Below are positions 7,710-17,393 of a stretch of 64,000 nt of DNA, in pieces. Below the pieces are notes generated by a model. It did not search any database. It was not told the DNA's origin and was given only the letters and a program-made list of their open reading frames with translations. Source of the stretch: Flavobacterium sp. WV_118_3 (GTDB lineage: Bacteria > Bacteroidota > Bacteroidia > Flavobacteriales > Flavobacteriaceae). The DNA lies in assembly GCF_039778605.1 (NCBI RefSeq), contig NZ_CP156060.1, positions 2,728,001 to 2,792,000 on the forward strand. Reading direction: 5' to 3'. How positions within the stretch are numbered: the first letter of the stretch is position 1; the number at the start of each line of letters is the position of its first letter. The translations under genes and the position numbers were made by a program.

Positions 7710-9740
7710 ATGAAGGTATTGCGATATCCCATATTCGGAATTACGTGTTGCTTTGTATCCGGAATTGTAGTCGACTTTTATACAAAACCGGACACAACAG
7801 TCCTTTTTATAGCCCTAGCGATTTCATTTGTCCTGTTTTGTGTTTGTTATGGCTATTCCAACCGGCATTTTATCCAACAAAACTATTTCGGACTTAGTGT
7901 TTATTTGCTGTCTTTTCTCTGTGGAAGTTGTACACATCACCTCCATTATGCGCCAAATCAGCAGAAACATTATAGTCATTATTTACCCCATCACGGACAT
8001 TATCCCATCCGGGGAATGCTCTCGGAACGACTAAAAACCCGTACTGCTTTCGAAAAGTATCTTTTTAAGGTGTCGGAGATCGATCAGCAAAAAGCAAACG
8101 GAACACTTTTACTCTATGTTTCGAAATCGATTGTCCTTCCCAAGCCTGTAATTGGCTCCGAAATACTCCTGTACGATGCTGTAGCCGCTTTACCGAAAAA
8201 CAGCAATCCTTTTCAGTTTAATTATGCCGATTATATGGCCAAACGGAATGTGTTCCATCAAATTTATCTGAATCAGGACAATTTTATAGTCACAGGTCAT
8301 TCCAATACCATTACAAGTCGGATTGCCACCTATCGCGATCGCTTACTCAAAGGTTTTGTAAAGCATCATTTTAAACCGGAAACACAACATATTATCAATG
8401 CTTTGGTATTAGGACAACGACAGGACATGGATAGTCAAACTGTCTCCGCTTATGCCGATGCCGGTGCGGCGCATATTCTGGCCATTTCCGGGCTTCATAT
8501 CGCCCTTTTATACGGAATCCTATTTTTTCTAACAAAGCCGCTAAAAAGGATTAAAAACGGCAAAACACTACAGCTCCTGATCCCAATAGTACTTCTTTGG
8601 TTTTACGCGCTATTGACTGGCTTTTCGGCTTCGGTGGTTCGTTCGGTAACGATGTTGAGTTTTTTGAACTTGGGTCTTTTTTTAAACCGTTCGGCGAATA
8701 GTTATCAGGGCATTTTGGTTTCCCTGCTTCTTTTGGTGGTTTTGAAACCCAACTTTGTTTTTGATGTCGGTTTTCAATTGAGTTATATGGCTGTGTTTGC
8801 CATTATTTCGCTGCAAACTGTTTTTCAGAAAATCCGATTACCGAAAAATCCGATCGCCCGTTATTTTATCGGAATCGTGTTTGTTTCGTTTGCCGCCCAG
8901 ATTGGCGTACTTCCGTTATGCCTTTTCTATTTTCATCAGATTCCGTTATTATTTATCGTTTCCAATCTGGTGGTTTTACCCATGACGACCGTTATTCTGA
9001 CATTCGGCATCCTACTGACGATCCTTAATTTTATCCCGGGAAGTCTTGTTTTATTTTTAGGGAAAGTATTGTCGTTTCTGATCGAAACCATGAATTCGTA
9101 TATCGGCTGGATCGCATCGTTCCGTTCGTTAACGCTACGCGATCTTCCCTTTAACCTTGGCCTACTGTTGGCTCTTTATTTACTACTGATCACGTTGCTT
9201 TTTTGGTCTCAAAAACGAAATCCGATCCGATTAATGGGATTGCTTTCGACGCTTATCTTGTTTCAAGTCACGTATTGGCTTACGCTATATCGTACGAGAA
9301 ATACGGACGAATTAGTTGTTTTTCAGCAACAACATACGCTGATCACGATAAAGAACCACAATCATCTTGCAGTCTATTCGAACGACAGTCTTATCGATAC
9401 AAACCGCAATCTAAAATGTTACCGAAGTGGTTTATTTTATCCTAAAATCCAATATCTGCCACTACGCAATACGTTTTTTTATAACGGTCGAAAAATCCTG
9501 ATTGTTGATCGCGATGGAATATACGACGCTATTCAAAAGCCGGACATTGTCATATTGATCAATCATCCAAAAATTAATCTGGATCGACTGATTGGTATCG
9601 TACAACCGAAATTGATCATCGCTGACGGAACCAATTATAAATCCGACATAACGCGGTGGGAAGTGAGTTGCCGGAAAACAAAAATCCCTTTTTACGCTAC
9701 CGGTAAAAAGGGATTTTTTTCAATTGCTAGTATCAATTAA
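7710..9740 (+). CDS. comEC: ComEC/Rec2-family DNA uptake channel protein
   Basis: This 676-residue polytopic membrane protein has an N-terminal domain (about 25-190) between the first helices. The competence domain follows with the diagnostic AHILAISGLHIALLYG segment near 252-267 and about eight further membrane segments to residue 510. After 530 a soluble tail resembles a reduced metallo-beta-lactamase-like domain, but no HxHxDH motif is visible. ComEC carries one DNA strand across the inner membrane during natural transformation. The last 20 codons contain a strong hairpin with a T run (9680-9720). The stop codon overlaps the stop of the convergent thioredoxin gene (TTAA at 9737-9740). Confidence 0.9.
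   Translation: MKVLRYPIFGITCCFVSGIVVDFYTKPDTTVLFIALAISFVLFCVCYGYSNRHFIQQNYFGLSVYLLSFLCGSCTHHLHYAPNQQKHYSHYLPHHGHYPIRGMLSERLKTRTAFEKYLFKVSEIDQQKANGTLLLYVSKSIVLPKPVIGSEILLYDAVAALPKNSNPFQFNYADYMAKRNVFHQIYLNQDNFIVTGHSNTITSRIATYRDRLLKGFVKHHFKPETQHIINALVLGQRQDMDSQTVSAYADAGAAHILAISGLHIALLYGILFFLTKPLKRIKNGKTLQLLIPIVLLWFYALLTGFSASVVRSVTMLSFLNLGLFLNRSANSYQGILVSLLLLVVLKPNFVFDVGFQLSYMAVFAIISLQTVFQKIRLPKNPIARYFIGIVFVSFAAQIGVLPLCLFYFHQIPLLFIVSNLVVLPMTTVILTFGILLTILNFIPGSLVLFLGKVLSFLIETMNSYIGWIASFRSLTLRDLPFNLGLLLALYLLLITLLFWSQKRNPIRLMGLLSTLILFQVTYWLTLYRTRNTDELVVFQQQHTLITIKNHNHLAVYSNDSLIDTNRNLKCYRSGLFYPKIQYLPLRNTFFYNGRKILIVDRDGIYDAIQKPDIVILINHPKINLDRLIGIVQPKLIIADGTNYKSDITRWEVSCRKTKIPFYATGKKGFFSIASIN
9680..9720. 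terminator. Bidirectional terminator inside the 3' end of comEC
   Basis: A perfect 16-base stem (9680-9695 with 9703-9718) with a 7-base loop is followed on the plus strand by seven T (9714-9720). On the minus strand a T-rich stretch also follows. It begins 17 bases past the minus-strand thioredoxin stop and lies wholly within the comEC reading frame, 18 bases before its stop codon. Confidence 0.75.
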
Positions 9741-10195
9741 CCTTTTAAATCTTTTAGCAATTCCTCAGGAGTTCTGTAGCCCACCAATGGTGACTGTACA
9801 TCTCCTTTTTTATCTAAGATAAACATCGACGGATACCCCTGAACCTGTAAAAACATGGTAAACTCATGGATTCCGTTTCTTCCCCTTCTGTTGGCATCGA
9901 AAGTCGGGTTCGTATATTTTTTGCCTTTGTAATTTACTTCCGAGTTTCCTTCGGCATTAAATTTTACGGCATAGTAGTTTTTTGAAATATAATCCGCAAC
10001 CGTTTTGTCGCTAAATGTATTTTTGTCTAATAATTTACATGGTCCGCACCAATCGGTATAGACATCCATAAAAATGGGTTTCGGGTTTTTCTTTTGGGCT
10101 TTAATTGCCTCATCAAACGTCATCCATCTGATTTCCTGCGCCTGGGCAGCAATTGCTCCAACCGTCAGGAACAATAGTACTAGTATTTTTTTCAT
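9737..10195 (-). CDS. Exported thioredoxin-family protein (CGPC)
   Basis: The 152-residue protein has a signal peptide (cleavage likely after AQA near residue 19) and a thioredoxin fold. The redox motif is CGPC at residues 50-53 in DVYTDWCGPCKLL. The cis-proline region is VQGYPSMFIL. Its periplasmic job is probably thiol-disulfide exchange. It is the last gene of the peptide-use operon, 11 bases after a second thioredoxin-like gene. Its stop codon overlaps that of comEC on the other strand. Confidence 0.9.
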   Translation of the reverse strand: MKKILVLLFLTVGAIAAQAQEIRWMTFDEAIKAQKKNPKPIFMDVYTDWCGPCKLLDKNTFSDKTVADYISKNYYAVKFNAEGNSEVNYKGKKYTNPTFDANRRGRNGIHEFTMFLQVQGYPSMFILDKKGDVQSPLVGYRTPEELLKDLKG

Positions 10196-10206
10196 TGCTT
10201 TTTATT

Positions 10207-10671
10207 TTATTTTTTGATTATTTGATTTGCTCCTGTTAACCAGGCTGCCGGTCCGCCAGCGACATATCCGGTACTTCCCAGTTTTTCGAAATTAATTTTC
10301 CCTTCTTTTTCCGTTGCTTTTACAAACCATACCGTCGGATAACCTCTAACGCCAAATAATTGCATCAGTTGATTGTTGGTTTGTTGTATTTCGGGTGCCA
10401 ATGCTTTTCTCCGCGGAAAATCCAATTCTACCAGAATGACATTTTCTTTGGCCCAGGTAACAAACTCCGGCTGAAAAAATACTTCTTTCTGCAATCGGAT
10501 GCACCAGCCGCACCAGTCGCTTCCGGTAAAAAACAGAAACAGCGGTTTGTTTTCTTTTTGCGAAAGCTGTACCGCCTTTTTAACATCCGTATGCCATTCC
10601 AGCGAAGTCTCCTGTGCGTTTGTCAACATCGAAACCAATGCAAATATGCATACAAAAACTAGTTTTTTCAT
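10207..10671 (-). CDS. Exported thioredoxin-family protein (CGWC)
   Basis: The 154-residue protein has an N-terminal signal peptide ending near NAQ20 and a thioredoxin domain. The active-site motif is CGWC at residues 54-57 in TGSDWCGWCIRLQ, of the DUF255/thioredoxin_7 style rather than classical CGPC. The cis-proline loop is VRGYPTVWFV. It lies 12 bases after a POT transporter gene and 11 bases before the CGPC thioredoxin, so the pair may work together on oxidised cysteines in the periplasm. The link to peptide transport is positional only. Confidence 0.88.
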   Translation of the reverse strand: MKKLVFVCIFALVSMLTNAQETSLEWHTDVKKAVQLSQKENKPLFLFFTGSDWCGWCIRLQKEVFFQPEFVTWAKENVILVELDFPRRKALAPEIQQTNNQLMQLFGVRGYPTVWFVKATEKEGKINFEKLGSTGYVAGGPAAWLTGANQIIKK

Positions 10672-10683
10672 GTACTAAAACAT

Positions 10684-12453
10684 TTATTTAACACCATGCA
10701 TTAATTTTTTCAATACCGGATTCAGCAACATGATACAACTACCCGCTACAATCGGCACCAGTGTGAAGATCAGGAAAAAGGTTGTCATATCATAATCGCG
10801 TACCACATCATCAATCATTCCTCCAACACTAGCCGCCAGTTTGTTTCCGATGGCGATACCCAGATACCACATTCCAAACATAAAAGCAATCATTCGCGGC
10901 GGTACCAGTTTACTCACATAGGATAGTCCTACCGGTGCCAGACACAATTCGCCTAAGGTATGAAATAAATAGGCCAGAATAAGCCAGATCATACTAACGC
11001 GTACGGTTCCGGCTACGGCACCCTGCGGAATCACCGACGCACCATAGGCCAATACGGCATAGCCTAATCCCATAATGATTAATCCCAATCCGTATTTAAC
11101 CGCCGCACTTGGGTTGTATTTACTATCCCACCAACGGGTATATAACGAAGCAAAAACAATAATAAAAAAGGAGTTTAGGATACTAAACCAGGAAACCGTC
11201 ACTTCGGATGCTGCACTTGTGAATTCACGGTATAACATCCAGATTACGATGCCCCACATCAATCCGAAACAGATAAACAGAGTAATGTTCGAACGTAAAA
11301 TCTGAGATCGTGTTTGTTTAAACAATAAAACCAAAACCCATGTAATAATCGCCAGTGGAATTACGGTTAGTAAGGTGTTTACAATATTAAAAATCACCAA
11401 TGAATTTCCATCCAGTGCGCGGTCGGTAAAATCACGGGCAAAAATAACCAGTGACGTTGCCGCCTGTTCGAACGATAACCAGAAGAAAACGGTAAAAAAC
11501 GCAAATACGATAAACGCAAACATACGATCGCGTACCACACGTTCGTACCGTAGAATACGACTAATTGCCAAAAACAGGAACAACACCAGGCCGATTATAA
11601 TTACAACCAAAGGTCCGGTTAAGGTATCTTTTGAAACTACAAATTCCTGTGGTAAAATATTGATCTTTCCGATTTTGGATAATGGATCGTTAAAAATATA
11701 CAATACACCAATTAACGATGTGATCACAATCAGGATTTTATCGATTGTGGTGAATGGGTTCCGTTTTTCGGTCGCATCGATTTCGGCATCTTTCTTGGCT
11801 TTATCCGGTACATCACCAATCGTTCCGAATAGCGGTTTGGCCATCCAGAATTGTAATGTTCCTAATAACATAAAGATTCCGGCCAATCCGAATCCCCAAC
11901 TCCATCCGATTTTTTCCGCCAGATAACCACAAAGCATCATTCCGAAAAAAGCACCGGCATTAACTCCCATATAGAAAATGGTGTAGGCACCGTCCTTTTT
12001 TTCCGGCAGGTCTTTGTACATCTGAGAAATAATCGAAGTCATATTCGGCTTAAAGAATCCGGTTCCTATAACGAGTAATCCCAATCCGAGGTAAAGCATA
12101 AACTCGGTTTCTACAGCCATAGCGGCGTGACCGAGGGTCATAATGGCGGCACCAACTACAATCGCCCAACGGTAACCGATATAACGGTCGGCTATCATAC
12201 CGCCCAAAATCGGGGTTAAGTAGAGTAATCCGGCATAGGTTCCGAATAAGGCTCCGGCATTTTCACTACTCCATCCCCAACCCGGCATGTCGACTCCGGC
12301 TACGGCCATTGTAAGGAAATTTACCAATAATACGCGCATTCCGTAGAACGAAAAACGTTCCCACATTTCGGTAAAAAACAATACGAATAATCCTGACGGA
12401 TGTCCTAATACTTTGGTTTTAAAAAAATCGGGGTTTGCTGAAGTTGTTGCCAT
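10684..12453 (-). CDS. Proton-coupled peptide transporter, POT/PTR2 family (copy 4)
   Basis: This 589-residue MFS protein has about 14 membrane helices. The family signature ExxERF appears near the N-terminus as FTEMWERFSFYGMR, the PTR2 motif as GGMIADRYIGYRWAI, and the second signature as IFYMGVNAGAFFG. These transporters import di- and tripeptides with protons. It ends in LKKLMHGVK, a C-terminal motif shared with two of its neighbours. It is the fourth of four tandem paralogues behind a dipeptidyl peptidase gene, which supplies suitable dipeptides. Spacing to the next genes is 12-23 bases. Confidence 0.93.
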   Translation of the reverse strand: MATTSANPDFFKTKVLGHPSGLFVLFFTEMWERFSFYGMRVLLVNFLTMAVAGVDMPGWGWSSENAGALFGTYAGLLYLTPILGGMIADRYIGYRWAIVVGAAIMTLGHAAMAVETEFMLYLGLGLLVIGTGFFKPNMTSIISQMYKDLPEKKDGAYTIFYMGVNAGAFFGMMLCGYLAEKIGWSWGFGLAGIFMLLGTLQFWMAKPLFGTIGDVPDKAKKDAEIDATEKRNPFTTIDKILIVITSLIGVLYIFNDPLSKIGKINILPQEFVVSKDTLTGPLVVIIIGLVLFLFLAISRILRYERVVRDRMFAFIVFAFFTVFFWLSFEQAATSLVIFARDFTDRALDGNSLVIFNIVNTLLTVIPLAIITWVLVLLFKQTRSQILRSNITLFICFGLMWGIVIWMLYREFTSAASEVTVSWFSILNSFFIIVFASLYTRWWDSKYNPSAAVKYGLGLIIMGLGYAVLAYGASVIPQGAVAGTVRVSMIWLILAYLFHTLGELCLAPVGLSYVSKLVPPRMIAFMFGMWYLGIAIGNKLAASVGGMIDDVVRDYDMTTFFLIFTLVPIVAGSCIMLLNPVLKKLMHGVK

Positions 12454-12476
12454 TATGGTATGCTTAATTTAGTATG

Positions 12477-13988
12477 TTATTTAACGCCCTGCATTAATTT
12501 TTTAACGAGTGGTGCAATAACAATCAGTATAATCCCTGCAATCAGGGCGTAAAGTGCCAATTGCTTGTAGCCATCGGCATAAATATTTAATTTTTCAAGG
12601 TTGGTCGCATGTTCGGAAGCTTTGGCGATGTTGGCTCCTAACAATCCTGCGAAATATTGTCCGTAGGCACTCGCCAGGAACCACATTCCCATTAATACCG
12701 CCTGTAATTTTTCCGGTGATAATTTGGTCATTACCGACATTCCGATCGGTGACAAACACAGTTCCCCGAAGGTGATCACAAACCAACCGAATGTAAACAA
12801 GTCTAAACCTGTCATACCGTTGGCATCGGCAAAGAATTTAGTATAGTAAAATACGTAGAAACCACCTGCCAGAAACAGGAATCCCAATCCGAATTTCACA
12901 ATCGTATTGGGTTCGATTTTTTTACGCGCCATCCATAACCACACCATTCCGACCAAAGCCGCGAAAACAATTACGAACAAGGAGTTTGCGGAGTTGTTCA
13001 CACCATTCGGATCAAATTTCATTCCGAACATGGTATTGTTTAGGTTGTTTGCCGCGAAAAGACTTAACGACCCACCACTTTGTTCGAAGAACGCCCAGAA
13101 GAAAATCGAAAAGATGATAAATACCAAGGCCGCTAATAATTTTTTATTTTCGGCTACCGAGTAGTTTTTCATTTCATAAAACAAATACAACAACGAACAC
13201 GGTCCGATAATGTACATAAAGATATCGGTATATTCCGTTTTGGACACCATCGTCATGATGATGGGCAATACGATTAACGATCCGATATAGGTTGCATATT
13301 CGTATAACTTTCTCTTGGATGTTTCCAGATGTGTTAAGGGTGAAAGTCCGATTGGACCAAGACTTTTCTGCGTTTGCGTAAACGTGATTAAACTGATAAA
13401 CATCACCACCGAAGCAAAACCAAAGGCTACATTCCAACGCAGGTGTTCCGGCACCATACTACTTAGCATGCTTCCGTTGGCTACCGCGATACAGATATAT
13501 CCTCCGATTAAAGCACCCAGGTTAACTCCGGCATAAAACAACGAAAATCCCGCATCTCTACGGATATCGTCATCTTTATACAACTTCCCAACCATGGTCG
13601 AGATATTCGGCTTAAAGAATCCGGTTCCTACAATCGTAAAGCTGATTCCGAAAAAGAAAAACTGCTTCGGATCGATTGCCAGAATCACACTTCCCACGAT
13701 CATTAGCAATCCTCCCCAAAACAGGGATTTACGATACCCAAGGATTTTGTCGGCAAACAATCCGCCTATAAAAGTAAAGGCATATACGAATGCCTGAGTA
13801 GCGCCATATTGCAGGTTGGCTACTTCTCCGTTCATCATTAGCTGGCTTACCATAAAGATTACCAGCATCCCTCTCATTCCGTAGAAACTGAAACGTTCCC
13901 ACATTTCACTAAAAAACAAGTACCACAATTGTTTGGGGTACTTGCCTTTAAAATTTTGAATTGTTTCTAAATTATCTGTTTGATACAT
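12477..13988 (-). CDS. Proton-coupled peptide transporter, POT/PTR2 family (copy 3)
   Basis: The 503-residue protein carries FSEMWERFSFYGMRGML, GGLFADKILGYRKSLF and LFYAGVNLGALIG, the three POT hallmarks. It is the shortest of the four copies and close to the 12-helix length of the bacterial family, lacking the long loops of the others. It ends in VKKLMQGVK. It starts three bases after the stop of the preceding copy, so translation is probably coupled. Substrate preference among the four copies cannot be read from sequence. Confidence 0.93.
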   Translation of the reverse strand: MYQTDNLETIQNFKGKYPKQLWYLFFSEMWERFSFYGMRGMLVIFMVSQLMMNGEVANLQYGATQAFVYAFTFIGGLFADKILGYRKSLFWGGLLMIVGSVILAIDPKQFFFFGISFTIVGTGFFKPNISTMVGKLYKDDDIRRDAGFSLFYAGVNLGALIGGYICIAVANGSMLSSMVPEHLRWNVAFGFASVVMFISLITFTQTQKSLGPIGLSPLTHLETSKRKLYEYATYIGSLIVLPIIMTMVSKTEYTDIFMYIIGPCSLLYLFYEMKNYSVAENKKLLAALVFIIFSIFFWAFFEQSGGSLSLFAANNLNNTMFGMKFDPNGVNNSANSLFVIVFAALVGMVWLWMARKKIEPNTIVKFGLGFLFLAGGFYVFYYTKFFADANGMTGLDLFTFGWFVITFGELCLSPIGMSVMTKLSPEKLQAVLMGMWFLASAYGQYFAGLLGANIAKASEHATNLEKLNIYADGYKQLALYALIAGIILIVIAPLVKKLMQGVK

Positions 13989-13991
13989 ATT

Positions 13992-15650
13992 CTAATTTAT
14001 TCCTTTTTCTTTCATAATGGCATTTAACCATTTCAACAACACAAACATCATTAAGGATGCCGTTAGCAATAAGCTAAAATTGACCCAGAAGAAGTCGGTT
14101 TTGTCTTCGTAGGTGTCCCACATACTGGCTAATACGCCACTTAATTTGTTTCCGATTGACGTTGCTAAAAACCATCCTCCCATCATTAACGAGGTGATAT
14201 TGGTTGGGCTTAATTTGGAAACCACCGATAATCCCATCGGGCTTAAAAACAGTTCCCCGATCGTGATCACACCATAATTGGCCACTAACCACCATACGCT
14301 TACTTTTTCGGTTCCGTTTCCTCCCATTTTTACCGCTGCAACCATAACCAATACCGACAAGGCCGAAATCAGTAAACCGAAAGCGATTTTGGTTGGTGTT
14401 GACGGTTCTTTACGACGGTTGCGAAGGAAGGTAAAAAAGGCGACTACCAAAGGCGTCAGGATGATTACCCAACCCGGGTTAATCGACTGACTTAAATTGG
14501 TGGCCCATAAACTTACTTTTGATCCTTCGGCCGGTAGTTTTTCCGGTGCTACGTTTCTAAAATACAACGGGTAGTTGACTTCTTTTTTAACCACACCGTT
14601 TTCTTTTTGCAAACGGAACTGCGCATCGTATAATTCGACCGAGTCTTTTTTATATTCGACTTCCTTGGCCAACTTTAGTCCGTTAAAGACTTTCGAAGTC
14701 GTACCGGTTGTTTGTCGATCGGTATACCGATCGGCCCAGGTTGTCAATGCCGAGCCGTTTAGTTTGAAAACGGCCCAGAATAATATTACAACACCGAAAA
14801 TGGCCAATAAGGCCGCAATCGGTCTTTTGTCTTCTGTTTTGGCTTTAAAATACAAGCTGGAATAAAACAATATTACCGGAATACAGGCAAAGATAAAGGC
14901 ATCGGTACTATCGGATCCGAAGATATAACTGTCCGGATTGGACTCGGAAGCCACTCCTTTTAGCAACCATCCGATTACTCCAAATACCGCTGACGGTACC
15001 AGGATAAATAATACGATTTTCCAGAACGGCATGTCACCATCCTGTACGCCTTTTTTATGATCATAACCTGCATAGTGTTTGGTTCCCATCAGGAATACCA
15101 ATACTCCGATAAACATCCCCACACCGGCAGCCATAAAAGCCCAGTGCCATCCTAACAGGATTTGCAGTGCCGCACCGAAGAAGTTACAGATAAAGGCGCC
15201 TACGTTAATCCCCATATAGAAAATATTGTAGCCTTCGTCTTTTTTGTCTTTATATTCTTCTTTGGAATAGAAGTTTCCTAACAAGGTCGAAATATTCGGT
15301 TTAAAAAATCCGTTCCCAACAATAACCAGCGTCATTGCGATATACAATACGGTAATCGAATGCACGCCCATCAGGAAATATCCGAGTCCCATCAGGATTC
15401 CTCCCAATACAATCGATTTGCGATAGCCTAAATAACGGTCGGCTATTAATCCACCTAAAAACGGTGTTAAGAATACTAATGCAATAAAAGTTCCGTATAA
15501 ATCGGAGGCTTCTTTTTCGGTCATTGCAAAACCGGCTTCCACGTCTTTTAGATAAAGGGTGAAAATACCGATCATCAGATAATAACCGAAACGTTCCCAC
15601 ATTTCGGACAGGAACAAAAATGGCAATGCCTTTGGATGTTTATTCCACAT
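13992..15650 (-). CDS. Proton-coupled peptide transporter, POT/PTR2 family (copy 2, divergent)
   Basis: The 552-residue protein has LSEMWERFGYYLMIGIF, GGLIADRYLGYRKSIV and IFYMGINVGAFIC. It differs from its neighbours at the first motif (ERFGYYLM rather than ERFxFYGM), lacks their shared C-terminal KKxMxGVK, and carries a soluble, charged loop of about 100 residues near 295-395, probably periplasmic, between membrane helices. Such a loop recalls the extracellular domain of animal PepT proteins, although homology is not shown. It may handle a different peptide class. Confidence 0.92.
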   Translation of the reverse strand: MWNKHPKALPFLFLSEMWERFGYYLMIGIFTLYLKDVEAGFAMTEKEASDLYGTFIALVFLTPFLGGLIADRYLGYRKSIVLGGILMGLGYFLMGVHSITVLYIAMTLVIVGNGFFKPNISTLLGNFYSKEEYKDKKDEGYNIFYMGINVGAFICNFFGAALQILLGWHWAFMAAGVGMFIGVLVFLMGTKHYAGYDHKKGVQDGDMPFWKIVLFILVPSAVFGVIGWLLKGVASESNPDSYIFGSDSTDAFIFACIPVILFYSSLYFKAKTEDKRPIAALLAIFGVVILFWAVFKLNGSALTTWADRYTDRQTTGTTSKVFNGLKLAKEVEYKKDSVELYDAQFRLQKENGVVKKEVNYPLYFRNVAPEKLPAEGSKVSLWATNLSQSINPGWVIILTPLVVAFFTFLRNRRKEPSTPTKIAFGLLISALSVLVMVAAVKMGGNGTEKVSVWWLVANYGVITIGELFLSPMGLSVVSKLSPTNITSLMMGGWFLATSIGNKLSGVLASMWDTYEDKTDFFWVNFSLLLTASLMMFVLLKWLNAIMKEKGIN

Positions 15651-15674
15651 AGCTGCTTTTTAAAGGGATTAAAA

Positions 15675-17366
15675 TTATTTTACACCGTGCATCATTTTCT
15701 TAAGAACCGGAGTCAATAAGAATAATACAATTGATGCAATACCACACAATACAACGAACACCATAAAGAATTCATATAAATTGTGAATTTCAAATCCTGC
15801 AAAAACAGGGTTTTGTGCACTGATTTGATTGTCGGCTAATAATTTTAACTGTTCAGCAGTTGGTGTAACAGTTTTGTCTAAAATCGCCTGAAGGTCGATT
15901 CCTAATTCTTTTGCCTTATTGAATTTGTCTCCTGTAGCGGGTAAAATAGATCCTAATGTTCCGGATAATGCATAACCTGCTGCATTTGAAATAAAGAATA
16001 CTCCATATGCCAAAGAAGCAAAACGCTTTGGTGCCAATTTACCAACTAGTGATAATCCGATTGGTGATAAACATAATTCTCCAAAAGTTTGAATAAGATA
16101 TAATAAGATTAACCAATAAATAGCTAATAATCCGTTGTTTCCTAAATCTTTTACACTATGAGCAATAATAAAGTAACTAATTGCGATAAGCATTAATCCT
16201 GTAGCCTGTTTGAATGGTGAAGTAGGCTCTTTTCCTGCATTTCTTAATTTATCCCATAAGATACTGAAAGGAACAGCAAATATTACAACGAATAATCCGT
16301 TAAAGATCTGTACCATTGATGGTGGCATGTTCCATCCGAAAAAGTTACGATCGGTTTGATTATCCGCAATAAATGTCAAGGAAGATCCGGCTTGCTCGAA
16401 AGCAGCCCAGAAGAAAATCACGAAAAACGAAACAATATAAATAACCCAAATTCTTTGTGTTTCTACTTTTGTTAATGTTTTATCCGATAAAATTAAACCC
16501 GCCAATGTTAAACCACTCGCATAGATAATTGGATAAATAATTGTTTTGACCACATTATCACCATCCGTAAAGTAATGAAAGATTGAAAATAATCCTATGA
16601 ATGCTACAACTGCTAGTCCTAAAGAAAGTGGTGAAAAATGAGCTTTTTGAGACTCTCCTTCTTCATAATCTCCCGTATCATGACCGGAAGGTAGTCCTCC
16701 GATAGGTTTTCCTTCCGGGGTAACTACATATTTGTTTTTAAGGATATAGAACAACACAGTTCCTATTAACATCGCTATAGCGGCTGCCAAGAATCCCCAT
16801 TTAAAAGCATGGATATCTCTTATTCCTCCCGAATCCTTAACATCTCCTACAAACGGACATATAAACTGTCCTAAAAATGCACCGATGTTGATTCCCATAT
16901 AGAAAATGGTAAAAGCAGTATCTAATTTTGTTTTTTCCTGTTTTGGGTACAAACTTCCCACCATACTGGAAATATTCGGCTTAAAGAATCCGTTTCCGAA
17001 GATAATAATCCCAAGTGCTGTCCACATTAACGTGGTCGCTAATGGTAAATTTGTTGGAAAAACGGTCGCACTGGTAAACAGTAACAGCTGACCTACAGCC
17101 ATCATAAAACCTCCTAACAAGATACAATTTCTGTTCCCGAAGAAACGATCGGCAATAAACCCGCCTAAAAGAGGTGTTAAATAACAAAGACCTAAGAATC
17201 CTCCATAAATTAAAGAAGCATCAGCCTCTTTCATTAATAATGAATTAACCAGGAATAAAGTTAACAACGCACGCATTCCGTAGAAATTGAAACGTTCCCA
17301 CATCTCGGTTCCGAATAATACCCAAAGTCCCTTTGGATGTCCTTGTTTTACTTTCTGTTCGCTCAT
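15675..17366 (-). CDS. Proton-coupled peptide transporter, POT/PTR2 family (copy 1)
   Basis: The 563-residue protein is the first transporter after the dipeptidyl peptidase (27-base gap). It shows GTEMWERFNFYGMR, GGFIADRFFGNRNCIL and IFYMGINIGAFLG and ends in LKKMMHGVK. A polar loop lies near 215-240, and a second soluble stretch near 500-530. Its codon use is clearly more AT-rich than that of its neighbours: two 60-base samples contained 28% and 27% GC against 47% and 43% in copy 2. In this group that pattern often marks highly expressed genes, so this copy may be the main transporter. Confidence 0.93.
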   Translation of the reverse strand: MSEQKVKQGHPKGLWVLFGTEMWERFNFYGMRALLTLFLVNSLLMKEADASLIYGGFLGLCYLTPLLGGFIADRFFGNRNCILLGGFMMAVGQLLLFTSATVFPTNLPLATTLMWTALGIIIFGNGFFKPNISSMVGSLYPKQEKTKLDTAFTIFYMGINIGAFLGQFICPFVGDVKDSGGIRDIHAFKWGFLAAAIAMLIGTVLFYILKNKYVVTPEGKPIGGLPSGHDTGDYEEGESQKAHFSPLSLGLAVVAFIGLFSIFHYFTDGDNVVKTIIYPIIYASGLTLAGLILSDKTLTKVETQRIWVIYIVSFFVIFFWAAFEQAGSSLTFIADNQTDRNFFGWNMPPSMVQIFNGLFVVIFAVPFSILWDKLRNAGKEPTSPFKQATGLMLIAISYFIIAHSVKDLGNNGLLAIYWLILLYLIQTFGELCLSPIGLSLVGKLAPKRFASLAYGVFFISNAAGYALSGTLGSILPATGDKFNKAKELGIDLQAILDKTVTPTAEQLKLLADNQISAQNPVFAGFEIHNLYEFFMVFVVLCGIASIVLFLLTPVLKKMMHGVK

Positions 17367-17393
17367 TTGCTTCGTTTTTGGTTTTTGGTTTAA

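Noticed and set aside
11375..11926. 183-codon open frame on the plus strand inside a POT gene
   Set aside because: It is antisense to a well-supported transporter gene and its translation shows no domain; long antisense frames arise from the codon pattern of such genes.
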